Positions 1 through 9,328 are shown, counted from the stretch's first letter. The stretch: DNA of 64,000 bases from Gemmatimonadota bacterium (GCA_016182795.1 JACPFW010000021.1:1-64000); one strand, 5' to 3'. Notes: generated from the letters alone by a model not told the origin. Program-made: numbers and translations.

Positions 1-116
1 TCGATGCGCACGTCGAGCAACGGTCGTTGGCGCGTGCCTCCGATCCGCAACTCGACGAGGTCGAACCCCAGCGAGTCAAGTGCAGCAACGACAATGGGTT
101 CCAGCGTCTGCTTCAC
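1..116 (-). CDS. rimP: Ribosome maturation factor RimP, N-terminal part (runs off window start)
   Basis: The first 38 codons of a minus-strand gene that continues beyond base 1. RimP assists late maturation of the 30S ribosomal subunit. The GTG start at 116-114 is followed by a segment reading KQTLEPIVVAAL, then LGFDLVELRIGG and LLDVRI, which matches the RimP N-terminal pattern of a helix, a 'LGFELV' strand and a second strand. The Shine-Dalgarno sequence is weak. A rho-independent terminator for the upstream gene lies just before it, so rimP probably has its own promoter in the short A/T-rich gap or starts a new unit. The call rests on a short fragment. Confidence 0.7.
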   Translation of the reverse strand, partial: MKQTLEPIVVAALDSLGFDLVELRIGGTRQRPLLDVRI

Positions 117-130
117 TTGATTTCAATCCC

Positions 131-169
131 AAAAAAAGACAAAAAAATGTGGGGGGCGACCCCACATTT
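131..169 (-). terminator. Rho-independent terminator after pgeF
   Basis: A perfect 10-bp stem (arms 145-154 and 160-169, loop 155-159) followed in the minus direction by a T-run (A-run 141-147 on +) and a second T-run (131-137). It lies downstream of the pgeF stop and just before the rimP start, so it should end the murA-pgeF transcript. Confidence 0.85.
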
Positions 170-261
170 CCAAGGCGGAAGGAGCCCGCCCAGCCTGAGT
201 ATTATAGATGCCGCGACACCCAGCGTCAAGATACTGAGCGGGTGCTCCTCGCCCTTGCGCC

Positions 262-960
262 TCAGGTGGCCGAGGCGATCACCGCCACTTGTCGTCCGCT
301 GTCGCCGGCCCGATGCGAGAAGAACCGATCGTTGTGGCAGCGCGTGCAGCACGCACTGGTGTCCACCTGCTTCACGCCCGCCAGCCGCGCCTGATCGGCG
401 AGCAGCGCGCGCAGGTCGACGGTGGCCGGCCGATCAATGGTGCGTCGCATGAGCTGCGCGTAGACATCGGGGCCCACTTCGTAGCACGCGCCACAGATGG
501 CCGGCCCGAGATGCACGACGAGGTCGCTCGGCGAACAACCGAGGGATTTGAGCGCGTGAACGCCGGCGTCGAGGATTCCTCCGGCGACGCCGCGCCAGCC
601 GGCGTGCAGCAGCGCCGACGCGCCGCCGGGATGCCCGATGAACACGGGAACGCAATCGGCGACCGTCACGACGAGCGTCGTGTCGCGATGCTTGGCGGCG
701 TGGCCGTCGGCGGCGTCGACGCGCAGCCAGCCGTCCCACCCCGGCGTGTGCGTCACCACGCGCGTGCCGTGCACCTGATACGCCGACGCGACGCGTCCAC
801 CGGTGGCGCGCATGAGCGCGAACCAGCGGTCCTGCACTTCGCGCACCGGGGCGTCATCGGTGAAGCCAAACGACCCGGCGTCGCGCGTCGTGGTGAACGC
901 GTTCAGCCCGAGGACGGCGAAGGAGGCGACCCGCTCGCGCGGCGGGAGCGCGCCGCTCAA
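262..960 (-). CDS. pgeF: Peptidoglycan editing factor PgeF / YfiH-family (DUF152, 'laccase domain') protein
   Basis: This family includes E. coli YfiH (PgeF), which limits misincorporation of other amino acids in place of L-Ala in peptidoglycan; related proteins act on purine nucleosides. At 232 aa the length is normal. Family motifs are present: YQVHG (His64), VADC (Cys103), LLHAGWRG (His119) and [12 protein letters not shown]; the first three supply the usual His/Cys/His zinc site. I chose the TTG start at 960 because it overlaps the murA stop (TTGA) and has GGAGG five bases upstream. No ATG or GTG fits between it and the conserved region. Co-translation with murA agrees with a wall-synthesis role. 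Whether it edits peptidoglycan or acts on nucleosides is inferred from family and context. Confidence 0.88.
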   Translation of the reverse strand: MSGALPPRERVASFAVLGLNAFTTTRDAGSFGFTDDAPVREVQDRWFALMRATGGRVASAYQVHGTRVVTHTPGWDGWLRVDAADGHAAKHRDTTLVVTVADCVPVFIGHPGGASALLHAGWRGVAGGILDAGVHALKSLGCSPSDLVVHLGPAICGACYEVGPDVYAQLMRRTIDRPATVDLRALLADQARLAGVKQVDTSACCTRCHNDRFFSHRAGDSGRQVAVIASAT

Positions 961-2240
961 TGGTCCTCCGGCACCCTCGTGATGCGGGCGCCGAGCGCGT
1001 TGAGCCGCTCGTCGATGCGCTCGTACCCGCGGTCGATCTGTCCGACGTTCTTGATGGTGCTCACGCCGCGCGCGCACAGGGCGGCGAGCAGCATCGCCAT
1101 GCCGGCGCGAATGTCGGGGCTCTCCACCGTGCCGGGGCGCAGCTCCGACGGGCCGGCGACGAGCGCGCGATGCGGGTCGCACAGCACGATGCGCGCGCCC
1201 ATCGACACGAGCTTGTCGACAAAGAACATGCGCGACTCAAACATCTTCTCGTGCATCAGGATCAGCCCCTCGCACTGCGTCGCGGTGACGATGGCAATGG
1301 ACATCACGTCGGCCGGAAAGGCGGGCCACGGCTGGTCCTCGAGCTTGGGCACGTGTCCGCCGATGTCGTTCTGGATCACCATCGACTGCGCGGCCGGCAC
1401 GATGAGGTCGTCGCCCTCAGGGCGGCAGGTGATGCCAAGCCGTTCAAACCCCATGAGCACCGAGCGCAGGTGGCGCACGCCGGCGTCGGCAATGCGCAGC
1501 TCGCTGCGCGTCACCGCGGCCAGACCGATGAACGAGCCGACTTCGATGTGATCGGGGCCGATGGTATGCGTGGCGGCGCCGAGCGTCGCGCCGCCATGGA
1601 CCGTCACCGTGTTCGTGCCGATGCCGTCGATGCGCGCGCCGAGCGCCGCCAGGAACTCGCACAGGTCCTGCACGTGCGGCTCGCTGGCCGCGTTGCGCAG
1701 GATCGTGGTGCCGCGCGCGGCCACGGCGGCCATTACGGCATTCTCGGTGCCGGTAACGCTGGGCTCATCGAGGAAGACATCGGCGCCAACCAGTCCCTTG
1801 GTCGTGAGCCGAATTTGATCGGAGAGCACGTGATCGGCGCCGAGTTGTTCGAGCGCGAGAAAGTGCGTGTCGAGCCGGCGGCGGCCGATGACGTCTCCGC
1901 CCGGCGGAGAGAGCGTGACTTCGCCGCAGCGCGCCAGCAACGGCGCGGCCAGCAGGATGGAGCCGCGAATGCGCTTGCACATTTCCAGGTCGAGCGCGCG
2001 CGCCGATACCGACTTGGCATGCACCGACAGCGTGTTCGGACCCGTCCATCGCGCCTCGGCGCCCGTGGTCGCGATGAGCTCGACCAGGATCTCGATGTCC
2101 TTGATGCGCGGGACATTCTGCAGCGTGACGGGATGCTCGGTGAGGAGCGTGGCGGCGACGATGGGGAGCGCCGCGTTCTTGTTGCCGGAGGGGCGGATGG
2201 TGCCGCTCAGCGGGCGGCCGCCTTCGACTTGGAATTTCAT
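957..2240 (-). CDS. murA: UDP-N-acetylglucosamine 1-carboxyvinyltransferase MurA with Asp at the catalytic Cys position
   Basis: MurA transfers enolpyruvate from PEP to UDP-GlcNAc, the first committed step of peptidoglycan synthesis, in the cytoplasm. The protein is 427 aa, full length for the family. It begins [13 protein letters not shown], keeps SGNKNAALP (PEP/UDP-GlcNAc site) and ends with the typical [16 protein letters not shown] segment. In the active-site loop, where E. coli has GGCTIGAR with Cys115, this protein reads GGDVIGRR, so residue 116 is Asp (codon 1893-1895). Cys-to-Asp enzymes of this kind, such as the mycobacterial and chlamydial ones, remain active but are not alkylated by fosfomycin. 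The stop overlaps the TTG start of pgeF. Confidence 0.96.
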   Translation of the reverse strand: MKFQVEGGRPLSGTIRPSGNKNAALPIVAATLLTEHPVTLQNVPRIKDIEILVELIATTGAEARWTGPNTLSVHAKSVSARALDLEMCKRIRGSILLAAPLLARCGEVTLSPPGGDVIGRRRLDTHFLALEQLGADHVLSDQIRLTTKGLVGADVFLDEPSVTGTENAVMAAVAARGTTILRNAASEPHVQDLCEFLAALGARIDGIGTNTVTVHGGATLGAATHTIGPDHIEVGSFIGLAAVTRSELRIADAGVRHLRSVLMGFERLGITCRPEGDDLIVPAAQSMVIQNDIGGHVPKLEDQPWPAFPADVMSIAIVTATQCEGLILMHEKMFESRMFFVDKLVSMGARIVLCDPHRALVAGPSELRPGTVESPDIRAGMAMLLAALCARGVSTIKNVGQIDRGYERIDERLNALGARITRVPEDH

Positions 2241-2330
2241 GGACCAAAGTTACGGCGTGGCGGGAGTTTGCGGAATCTGATTGCGTCGGGAACCCTTGCG
2301 TTTGCGCGTCCAGCGGAGGAAGCTACGAAC

Positions 2331-3029
2331 ATGACTCCTCTCCTCCGAATCGCGGCTGATACGCTGCTGGTGCGTCCGGTGCCTCAGGCGCGCAGCGGCT
2401 TTGAGCAGGTCGTGTACACGGCGTCGGGGCTGACGCAGGTGGTCACGCTGCTGCTGCTCGTGCTGCTGTGCGTGATCTTCTACCGGATGTGGAAAGCGCA
2501 GCAGGCGATGCAGGAGCAGTTGGCGCGCCTGGCGACCAAGGTTGATCCGATGATCGCCAGTGCCACGTCGGCCGCCGAGAACGTGCGCGTGCTGACCGAC
2601 GTCGTGAAGCGCGACGCGGCGGCGGCGGCCGAGGCGCTGTCGGCGGCCACCACGCGCGTGCGCGATTCGGTGAGCGGGATTGCCGACCGCATCGACGATG
2701 TGGGTGAGCTGTTGGGGCGCGTGACCGACAAGGCGGAGGCGGTGGCCGAGGTGGCGGGCGCGGCGGTGAGCACGATCAAGGCCGGGTCTCGGCTGTTTCG
2801 CAACCAGCGAGATCGCGTGCGACGCCCGCCGCCGATTGACGACGCGCGCGACGAGCAGGACGAGCCGGTGCGACTGACCGATGACGAGGACGGCCATGAG
2901 TCGCCGTACGCGGATGAGGGCCACGCGCCGCACGGACGCCCTCGCCGGCGGCGGCACCGGCGGCGGCGTGGAGGTGGTGGCGGCGCAGGTGGCGGCGAAG
3001 GTCCCAGCGGCGCGTCGCCGAGCCCGTAG
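2331..3029 (+). CDS. Membrane-anchored coiled-coil protein (DUF948-like) with basic Gly/Arg-rich tail
   Basis: A 232-aa protein. The ATG is preceded by GGAGGA about ten bases upstream. One membrane segment lies near residues 34-54 (TQVVTLLLLVLLCVIFY). A long alanine-rich helix follows, with repeated A/V/L heptads (TSAAENVRVLTDVVKR and similar), of the kind seen in DUF948 proteins. An acidic stretch comes next, then an Arg-rich and Gly-rich tail with no fold that I recognise. The tail coding region has strong compositional bias. The gene is divergent from murA and just upstream of the phospholipase-like gene. Function unknown; the DUF948 match is based on architecture only. Confidence 0.72.
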   Translation: MTPLLRIAADTLLVRPVPQARSGFEQVVYTASGLTQVVTLLLLVLLCVIFYRMWKAQQAMQEQLARLATKVDPMIASATSAAENVRVLTDVVKRDAAAAAEALSAATTRVRDSVSGIADRIDDVGELLGRVTDKAEAVAEVAGAAVSTIKAGSRLFRNQRDRVRRPPPIDDARDEQDEPVRLTDDEDGHESPYADEGHAPHGRPRRRRHRRRRGGGGGAGGGEGPSGASPSP

Positions 3030-3033
3030 CGTC

Positions 3034-3987
3034 GTGCGGCGCCGCGGTCCACGCACAAGGCAGGTGACGCCGGCAGCACCCCTGCGCATCGCGCTCGCCG
3101 CGCTCGCGCTGGTGGCGCTCACGCCGGCCGTGGCGCACGCGTGGACGCCGGGCACGCATATCCTGCTCGGCGAGGCCGTGCTGCGGTCGGCATTTCTGCT
3201 CCCGCCGCGGATCGCCGACCTGCTGCTCGCGTTCCCGTACGACTTTCTTTACGGATCGATCGCCGCCGACACGAGCATCGCCAAGAAGTACGCGCGCTTC
3301 GGCCGACACTGTCATCACTGGTATGTGGGGCTGGAGATCCTCGACCGCGCGCGCGACGAGACGCTGCAGGCGTTCGCGTACGGCTACCTCGCGCATCTCG
3401 CCGCCGATGTCGTCGCCCACAACTGGTTCGTGCCGCACCAGCTCGCCGTCACGTCGAGCACAAGCGCCATTGGACACTCGTACTGGGAGAGCCGGTTCGA
3501 GTGGCACCTCGGCGCGCGGCACAGCCGGCGGGCGCACGAGATCATCCTGCTCGACCACGCGCGGGCCGACGGCCATCTGGACCGCATTCTGAGTCCGACG
3601 ATCTTCAGCACGTACACCAACCGACGGATCTTCCGCGGCATGGTGCGCGTGACCGACGCCGAGAGCTGGCAGCGCGTCTTCAACCTGATGGCCGAGCGCA
3701 GCCGCTGGGATCTCGCCGAGCGGGACGTCGGCGCCTATCTCACGCGGTCGTTCGACTACGTCGTCGACTTCCTGCGGCGCGCCGACGGCAGCGAGCCGTA
3801 CGTGCACGATCCGTCGGGGGATGAACCGTTGCGCGCGGCCAAGGCGGTGCGCCGCACGGCGCTGCGGCGCGGCGGAGACGATGACGCGGCGCGCGACGCG
3901 GCCCATCGGCATTTCGGACTGCCCACGTCGTCACTGGCGTTCGCGGCCGGACTCCCGACGCCGCTGTACACGCCGGAGCGCAGCTAG
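3034..3987 (+). CDS. Secreted zinc-dependent phospholipase C family protein
   Basis: The call rests on the metal-binding pattern of the zinc-dependent phospholipase C / S1-P1 nuclease family. An N-terminal signal peptide (RRR n-region, hydrophobic core IALAALALVALT, AHA cleavage site) leaves a mature protein that begins with Trp. In Bacillus PLC the mature N-terminal Trp is itself a zinc ligand. GRHCHHWYVG and YLAHLAADVVAHNW supply the clustered His/Asp ligands. I chose GTG 3034, giving 317 aa; GTG 3064 is possible and also keeps the signal core. The reading frame stays open upstream, but that part overlaps the preceding gene and looks non-coding. The 3' end overlaps the convergent uvrD by 4 nt. 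The substrate is unknown. Confidence 0.78.
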   Translation: MRRRGPRTRQVTPAAPLRIALAALALVALTPAVAHAWTPGTHILLGEAVLRSAFLLPPRIADLLLAFPYDFLYGSIAADTSIAKKYARFGRHCHHWYVGLEILDRARDETLQAFAYGYLAHLAADVVAHNWFVPHQLAVTSSTSAIGHSYWESRFEWHLGARHSRRAHEIILLDHARADGHLDRILSPTIFSTYTNRRIFRGMVRVTDAESWQRVFNLMAERSRWDLAERDVGAYLTRSFDYVVDFLRRADGSEPYVHDPSGDEPLRAAKAVRRTALRRGGDDDAARDAAHRHFGLPTSSLAFAAGLPTPLYTPERS

Positions 3988-6230
3988 TCGTCGTCGCGTT
4001 CGAGGGCGGCGAAGGCCACGACCAGCCGCTTGCGCCCCACGGCCTCGTCGTCGAACTCGATGGTGACCTTGGTATCGCGTCCGGCGCCGGAGAGTTCGAG
4101 AATCGTGCCGCTGCCAAACGCCTTGTGCCGCACGCGCGCCCCCTTCACGTAGCGCGGTGCCACCTGCGAGTCCTCATCGGCCGCCGGCTCCCACACCGAC
4201 GGGCGCGAGATCGGCGCGCCGGGGCGCCGCGCGGCGGGTGAGGTGTACGCGAAGGCGGCGGCGCTGCCGCGCAGCTTGGCGGTCATCTGCGACTCGTACA
4301 GCTCCTTGGGTACCGGCGTCACGAACGACGAGAGGATGCCGGGCATCAGTTCCCCGTTGCGGAGCCGCGACATCGCCCACGTGAGCGTGAGCTTGCGCTC
4401 GGCGCGCGTGATGCCGACGTAGAGGAGGCGCCGCTCCTCCTCGAGCAGGTCGGGATCGTCAAACGCGCGGCCGAGTGGGAAGAGCCCGTCTTCGAGCCCG
4501 GCGATGAAGACCACCGGGAACTCGAGCCCCTTGGCCGTGTGCACCGTCATCAGCGTCACGGCGTCGGCATCGGGGCCGAGCTGATCGGCGGCGGTCACCA
4601 GCATCGCCTTCTGCAGAAAATGATCGAGCGGACGCAAGCCAAGTTCGCCGCCGTCGTCAACGACGGTCTCGGCGGCACCCTCGACCATGGCGCGCACATT
4701 GTCGAGTCGGTCAAGTCCCTCGGCGCCCTCGGCGCGCAGCGCCGCGTCGTAGCCGGTGGCCTGCAGGATCTCGAGGATCAGACGGTCGACGCTGGCGTCG
4801 GCAGCGCTGGCGCGGAAGCGGTCGGCGAGGACGGCGACATCGCCGAGCGCCTGGCGGGTGGCGGGGCGCACGCCGTCGAGTTCGCCGACGCGCCGCGCCA
4901 TCTCGAGCAGGGCGATGCCGCGATCGCGGGCGGCGGCGGCGAGCAGCTCGAGCGTGGAGTCGCCGATGCCGCGCCGCGGCGCGCCGATCGCACGGCGGAA
5001 GGCCTCGTCGTCGGCGGGATTGGCGGTCAGTCGCAGCCAGGCGAGCAGGTCGCGCACTTCGCGGCGGTCGTAGAAGCGCACGGCGCCCACGAGGCGATAC
5101 GGAATGCTGCGCCGGCGCAGCGACTCTTCGATGGCCCGGCTCTGCGCGTTGGTGCGGTACAGCACCGCCATCTCGGCGGGACGCTCGCGCAGGTTCAGGC
5201 GCCGCGCCTCGATGGCGTCGGCTATGGCGTCAGCTTCGTCGCGGTCGTCGAGTGCCTTGAGCACCGTCACCGGCTCGCCGCCGGGGCGCGTGGCGCGCAG
5301 GGTCTTGCCGCGGCGCGCCGCGTTCTGGGCGATGACGACGTTGGCGAGCGCGAGAATGCCCGGCGTGGAGCGATAGTTCTCCTCGAGGCGCACGACGCGC
5401 GCGCCGGGGTAGTCGCGCTCGAAGTCGAGGATGTTGCGCACGTCCGCGCCGCGCCAGCCGTAGATGGACTGGTCATCGTCACCGACGACGGCAACGTTGC
5501 CCTGCGGGCCGGAGAGGAGGCGCACGAACTCGTACTGCGCGTGGTTGGTGTCCTGGTATTCGTCGACGAGGACGTGCGCAAAGCGGTCGGCGTAGTGCGC
5601 GCGCAGGTCCCCGTGCGCGCTGAGCAGCTGCACCGGGAGGACGAGCAGGTCGTCGAACGAGACCGCGTTCTGCGCGCGGAAGGCGGGCTCCAGCGCCGCG
5701 TAGACCGGCGCGACGGCGCGCGTGAGCGGCGTCATGGCGAGACGCGCGTACTCGTCGGGCGGCACGAGCGCGTTCTTGGCGTCGCTGATGGCGGCGACGA
5801 TCGCCTTGGGCGCGAACTCCTTGACCGATACCTTCTCGCGCTCCATCAGCCGTTTGATCACGGCCAGCGTGTCGTCTTCGTCGTAGATGGTGTATTCCGG
5901 CGTACGCCCCACGCGGTCGGCGTGCAGTCGCAGCAGGCGGGCGCCGATGCCGTGGAACGTGCCGATCCACATGCCGCGCGGCTCGTCGTGCAGCAGCCGC
6001 GCAATGCGCGCGCGCATCTCGCCGGCGGCCTTGTTGGTGAAGGTCACCGCCAGCACGCGGTGCGGCGGCACGCCGAGTTCCTCGACGATGCGGGCGACGC
6101 GGGCCGTGAGCACGCGCGTCTTGCCCGAGCCGGCGCCGGCGAGCACGAGCAGCGGCCCGAGGCCGTGCTCAACCGCGGCGCGCTGCGCCGCGTTCAGGGT
6201 GATTTCACCCGAGGGTCCCTGCCCCGTCAT
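3984..6230 (-). CDS. uvrD: ATP-dependent 3'-5' DNA helicase, UvrD/PcrA type
   Basis: Superfamily 1A helicase for nucleotide excision repair, mismatch repair and removal of proteins from DNA. The protein is 748 aa. Walker A AGAGSGKT is at residues 31-38. The DEYQDTNHAQYEF motif II, GDDDQSIYGWRG motif III, LEENYRST motif IV and YVGITRAERKL motif VI follow in order. The C-terminus has the VRHKAFGSGTIL Tudor-like segment used by PcrA to bind RNA polymerase. I chose the ATG at 6230 because it overlaps the stop of the upstream kinase (ATGA) and leads straight into the conserved Q-motif region (LNAAQRAAV). The frame remains open further upstream inside the kinase gene, but that part is not coding. 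Confidence 0.95.
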   Translation of the reverse strand: MTGQGPSGEITLNAAQRAAVEHGLGPLLVLAGAGSGKTRVLTARVARIVEELGVPPHRVLAVTFTNKAAGEMRARIARLLHDEPRGMWIGTFHGIGARLLRLHADRVGRTPEYTIYDEDDTLAVIKRLMEREKVSVKEFAPKAIVAAISDAKNALVPPDEYARLAMTPLTRAVAPVYAALEPAFRAQNAVSFDDLLVLPVQLLSAHGDLRAHYADRFAHVLVDEYQDTNHAQYEFVRLLSGPQGNVAVVGDDDQSIYGWRGADVRNILDFERDYPGARVVRLEENYRSTPGILALANVVIAQNAARRGKTLRATRPGGEPVTVLKALDDRDEADAIADAIEARRLNLRERPAEMAVLYRTNAQSRAIEESLRRRSIPYRLVGAVRFYDRREVRDLLAWLRLTANPADDEAFRRAIGAPRRGIGDSTLELLAAAARDRGIALLEMARRVGELDGVRPATRQALGDVAVLADRFRASAADASVDRLILEILQATGYDAALRAEGAEGLDRLDNVRAMVEGAAETVVDDGGELGLRPLDHFLQKAMLVTAADQLGPDADAVTLMTVHTAKGLEFPVVFIAGLEDGLFPLGRAFDDPDLLEEERRLLYVGITRAERKLTLTWAMSRLRNGELMPGILSSFVTPVPKELYESQMTAKLRGSAAAFAYTSPAARRPGAPISRPSVWEPAADEDSQVAPRYVKGARVRHKAFGSGTILELSGAGRDTKVTIEFDDEAVGRKRLVVAFAALERDDD

Positions 6231-7396
6231 CCCGGAAACGTCAGGTCGAACACGGCGCCGCGATCCGACGGCACGAGCGCCATCCGTCCGCGATGCGATT
6301 CCTCGACGATGCGGCGTGCGAGCGGCAGGCCGATGCCCCAGCCGCGCTCCTTTGTGGTGAATCCGGCGGCGAAGATCTTGCGGCGCAGATCGGGGGGAAT
6401 GCCCGGCCCGTCGTCGGCGACGCGCACGCGAGCGCCGCCGCCGGCCGCGCGGTCGACGCGCACGCCGATCGTGCCGCCGCGCCCGGCCAACGCGTCCACC
6501 GCGTTCTTCACCAGCGACTCCACCGCCCACTCCACCAGCACGCGGTCGGCGGGGATGACGAGCGGGCCGTCGCCCCGCTCGAAGTTTACCACCACCGTGT
6601 TGGCAAGCGTGGGGACGCGGGCGCGGAAGTAATTCACCACCGCCTCCACCGCTTCGCCGATGTCGGTGGGGACCAGCTTTGGCGGGCGGCCGATGCGTTC
6701 GAAGCGGTGGGCCACGCGTTCAAGGCGCTCGACGTCGCCCTGCATGTGATGGCGCGCCGATTCCGCGGCGGGGTCGCCCTCGCGCTCGGCGAGGAGCTCG
6801 AGCCAGCCCTTGATCGAGGAGAGCGGCGTGCCCAGCTGATGCGCGGCCTCGCGCGCCATGCCGGCCCAGACCCGTTCGCGCTCGGCACGCGCGCGGACGC
6901 CGAGCGTCAGGATGCCCACGACGATGAGCAGGCTGAGCATCGAGACCTGCAGCAGCGGAATGACCTTGAGCCCGCGCACCAGCGGGGTGTTGCCGAAGTG
7001 GATCTTGCCGATCCCCGGCTCAACCACTGGCGGGTTCTGCCGGTCGAGCGTCCGCACCATTTCGCGCAGCGCGGCGTAGCGCGGGTCGCGCGGGCTCGCG
7101 ACGCCGACGCCGAGCTCGGGCAGGTTGGCAAAATACGTGGGGCGATCCTCAGCGTCGGTGACGACGACGGGTACCCCCAACTCGCGAATCTCACGCGAGA
7201 GGTCGAGCAGCGTCGCGGTGCCGTCGGCCGTGGCCGACGTGTCGACCAGCGCGGCATAGACGCGGGCGAACATCAGGCTTGAGCTGGCGGCTTCGCCGCG
7301 CAGCTCATCAACCACGCGCTGGGCATACCAGATGTACGACCCCAGCAGCAGGAGCAGGCCGAATGCAAGCAGGAGCACCGGCACCCGGCGTGGCAT
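6227..7396 (-). CDS. Membrane sensor histidine kinase
   Basis: A 389-aa kinase with two membrane segments (about residues 6-24 and 145-167) bounding a periplasmic sensor region of roughly 120 residues. The dimerisation/phosphoacceptor box EAAHQLGTPLSSIKGW has His186. The ATPase core shows the N box (ESLVKNAVDAL), G1 (DDGPGIP) and G2 (GWGIGLPL). There is no recognisable HAMP domain, and I see no partner response regulator next to it. It sits between serS and uvrD, four bases from serS and overlapping uvrD by four, so it is probably co-transcribed with housekeeping genes. The signal is unknown. Confidence 0.9.
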   Translation of the reverse strand: MPRRVPVLLLAFGLLLLLGSYIWYAQRVVDELRGEAASSSLMFARVYAALVDTSATADGTATLLDLSREIRELGVPVVVTDAEDRPTYFANLPELGVGVASPRDPRYAALREMVRTLDRQNPPVVEPGIGKIHFGNTPLVRGLKVIPLLQVSMLSLLIVVGILTLGVRARAERERVWAGMAREAAHQLGTPLSSIKGWLELLAEREGDPAAESARHHMQGDVERLERVAHRFERIGRPPKLVPTDIGEAVEAVVNYFRARVPTLANTVVVNFERGDGPLVIPADRVLVEWAVESLVKNAVDALAGRGGTIGVRVDRAAGGGARVRVADDGPGIPPDLRRKIFAAGFTTKERGWGIGLPLARRIVEESHRGRMALVPSDRGAVFDLTFPG

Positions 7397-7399
7397 GGC

Positions 7400-8674
7400 C
7401 TAGCGGAGAATGTCGGCGCCGACGTACGGCCGCAGCGCCTCGGGAACCACGACCGAGCCGTCGGGCTGCTGGTAATGCTCGAGCAGGGCGGCGATGACGC
7501 GCGGGAAGGCGAGCGCGGAGCCGTTGAGCGTGTAGACGAACTGCGGCTTTTCACCGGCGGCCGCGCGGAAGCGGATGTTCGCGCGGCGTGCCTGGTAGTC
7601 GGTGAAGACCGAGCACGACGACACTTCGAGCCACTTGCCGACTCCGGGAGCGAAGACCTCGAGATCGTACGTCATTGCGCTGCTGAAGCCCGTGTCGCCC
7701 GCGGCGAGCAGCACCACCCGGTACGGCAGTCCGAGCCGCTGCAGCACCGCCTCGGCGTGGCCGAGGAGCAGCTCGAGCTGGGCGGGCCCGTCTTCGGGGC
7801 GGCAGTAGCGCACCAACTCGACCTTGTCGAACTCATGCACGCGCAGGAGACCGCGCGTGTCCTTGCCGGCGGCACCCGCCTCGCGGCGGAAGCACGGGCT
7901 GTACGCGGTCAGCGCCATGGGGAGCTGATCGGCGTCGAGAATCTCGCCGCCGTAGAGATTGGTGACCGGCACCTCGGCGGTGGGGATCAGGAAGCCCTGA
8001 TCGTCCGTGAGGGTGTACATGTCGTCGGCGAACTTCGGCAGCTGCCCGGTGCCGGTCATCGCCGCGCGGTTCACCACCACCGGCACCCAGAGTTCTTCGT
8101 AGCCGTGGTCGCGCGTGTGCAGATCGAGCATCAGGTTCATCAACGAGCGCACGAGGCGCGCGCCGGCGCTGCGGAACACGATGAACCCCGAGCCGCTGAT
8201 CTTGGCGCCGCGCGGAAGGTCGAGCAGTTTGAGCGCCTCGCCGATTTCCCAGTGCGGCTTCACGCCATCGACGGCGCGCGGGGTCCCCCAGCTGCGCACG
8301 ACGGTGTTGTGTGACTCATCGCCGGCGGGGACGGCCGGCAGGGTGACGTTGGGAATCTCGTACAGCCCCTGCTGGATGGCCGCTTCCGTGGCGGTGAGGG
8401 CGGCCTCGAGCTGGGCGATCTCCTCGCCGAGCGCGCGCGTCTTCGCCTGCAGGTCGGCGGCATCCTCGCCCGCCTTCTTGCGTCGCCCCACTTCCTGGCT
8501 GGCCGCGTTGCGCGCCGCCTTTTTCTCCTCGACCGACTGGATGGCCTGCCGGCGCTCGCGGTCGAGCCGCTCGAGCCGCGCGATGACCGGTTCGAGCTGG
8601 TCGAGCACGCCGCGGCGGCGCATGCCGTCACGCAGCGCCGCCGCCTGCTCGCGCACCATCTTGATGTCGTGCAT
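7400..8674 (-). CDS. serS: Seryl-tRNA synthetase
   Basis: Class II aminoacyl-tRNA synthetase that charges tRNA-Ser, and tRNA-Sec where present. The protein is 424 aa, a normal length. The N-terminal 100 residues form the antiparallel coiled-coil arm that reads the long variable arm of tRNA-Ser (LDRERRQAIQSVEEKKAARN). The catalytic core has motif 2 (SPCFRREAGAAGKDTRGLLR) and motif 3 (LNGSALAFPRVIAALLE). It follows the lipoprotein gene by 3 nt and precedes the kinase by 3 nt. Two tRNA-Ser genes and selB occur later in this window, which makes SerS relevant to selenocysteine as well. Confidence 0.98.
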   Translation of the reverse strand: MHDIKMVREQAAALRDGMRRRGVLDQLEPVIARLERLDRERRQAIQSVEEKKAARNAASQEVGRRKKAGEDAADLQAKTRALGEEIAQLEAALTATEAAIQQGLYEIPNVTLPAVPAGDESHNTVVRSWGTPRAVDGVKPHWEIGEALKLLDLPRGAKISGSGFIVFRSAGARLVRSLMNLMLDLHTRDHGYEELWVPVVVNRAAMTGTGQLPKFADDMYTLTDDQGFLIPTAEVPVTNLYGGEILDADQLPMALTAYSPCFRREAGAAGKDTRGLLRVHEFDKVELVRYCRPEDGPAQLELLLGHAEAVLQRLGLPYRVVLLAAGDTGFSSAMTYDLEVFAPGVGKWLEVSSCSVFTDYQARRANIRFRAAAGEKPQFVYTLNGSALAFPRVIAALLEHYQQPDGSVVVPEALRPYVGADILR

Positions 8675-8677
8675 GCG

Positions 8678-9277
8678 CTATTTGTCCGGAATGCCGTCGG
8701 CGAACGACTTGAACCCGCAGTTCGGATTGATCACGCCGCGGCCGAAGATCAGCCCGCCGGTCTTGACGGAGTCGACGACCAGCTTGGCAAACATGAAGCT
8801 CGACAGTTGATAGATGCAGCTCGCCGAGGTGAGGCGCACGACGACCGTCTCGCCGGGAAGCACCGTCATCACGGAATCGGCGACGTAGTCGTGGGCCGGA
8901 GCGAGCATCACCGACTCGTACGCGCCGTTGAGGCGCTGCAGCGCGACCGCGCGACTGCCGTTCGCCGACGAGCCAACCAGCGGCTGGGGGATCACGCGGA
9001 TCTTGCCCTGACCGTCGAAGTCGAACGCCACATCGAACCCGAAACTGCCGTCAACCTTCACCGTGGCGCGGCTAACGAGGTCGAGGGCCGCGGCGGCGTT
9101 GGCCGGCCCGGCACTGGTGAGCCCGTACACCGAGTAGACGAACGGCTCGTTGGCGTACTGGGCCTTCAGCTTGAACGGGTCGCTGCAGGCGGCGGACGCA
9201 AGCGCGGCCGCCACGGTGAGCAGCGTGGCAAACGCCGCGCGGCGGCCGCGGCGACGAGGGCGATTCGGTGTGTGCAT
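8678..9277 (-). CDS. Lipoprotein of unknown function
   Basis: A 199-aa protein with a twin-Arg-like basic start (RPRRRGRRAAF), a hydrophobic core and a lipobox ASAAC, so the mature protein should begin at Cys31 and be lipid-anchored. The remainder is a beta-rich domain with no motif I recognise. Two further cysteines lie near the C-terminus (TSASCIYQL and NPNCGF) and could form a disulfide. It is the first gene of the serS-kinase-uvrD run and is divergent from the Roadblock operon. Function not assigned. Confidence 0.75.
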   Translation of the reverse strand: MHTPNRPRRRGRRAAFATLLTVAAALASAACSDPFKLKAQYANEPFVYSVYGLTSAGPANAAAALDLVSRATVKVDGSFGFDVAFDFDGQGKIRVIPQPLVGSSANGSRAVALQRLNGAYESVMLAPAHDYVADSVMTVLPGETVVVRLTSASCIYQLSSFMFAKLVVDSVKTGGLIFGRGVINPNCGFKSFADGIPDK

Positions 9278-9328
9278 GGCGTGTGGTGAAAGTAGCGGAC
9301 GGGAGGTGGCAGGGGAAGCGAATTCGGC

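Noticed and set aside
4539..6632. Long open frame of 697 codons on the plus strand
   Set aside because: It is antisense to uvrD and the kinase gene; composition is His/Arg/Gly-rich with no domain, while the minus strand has all helicase motifs.
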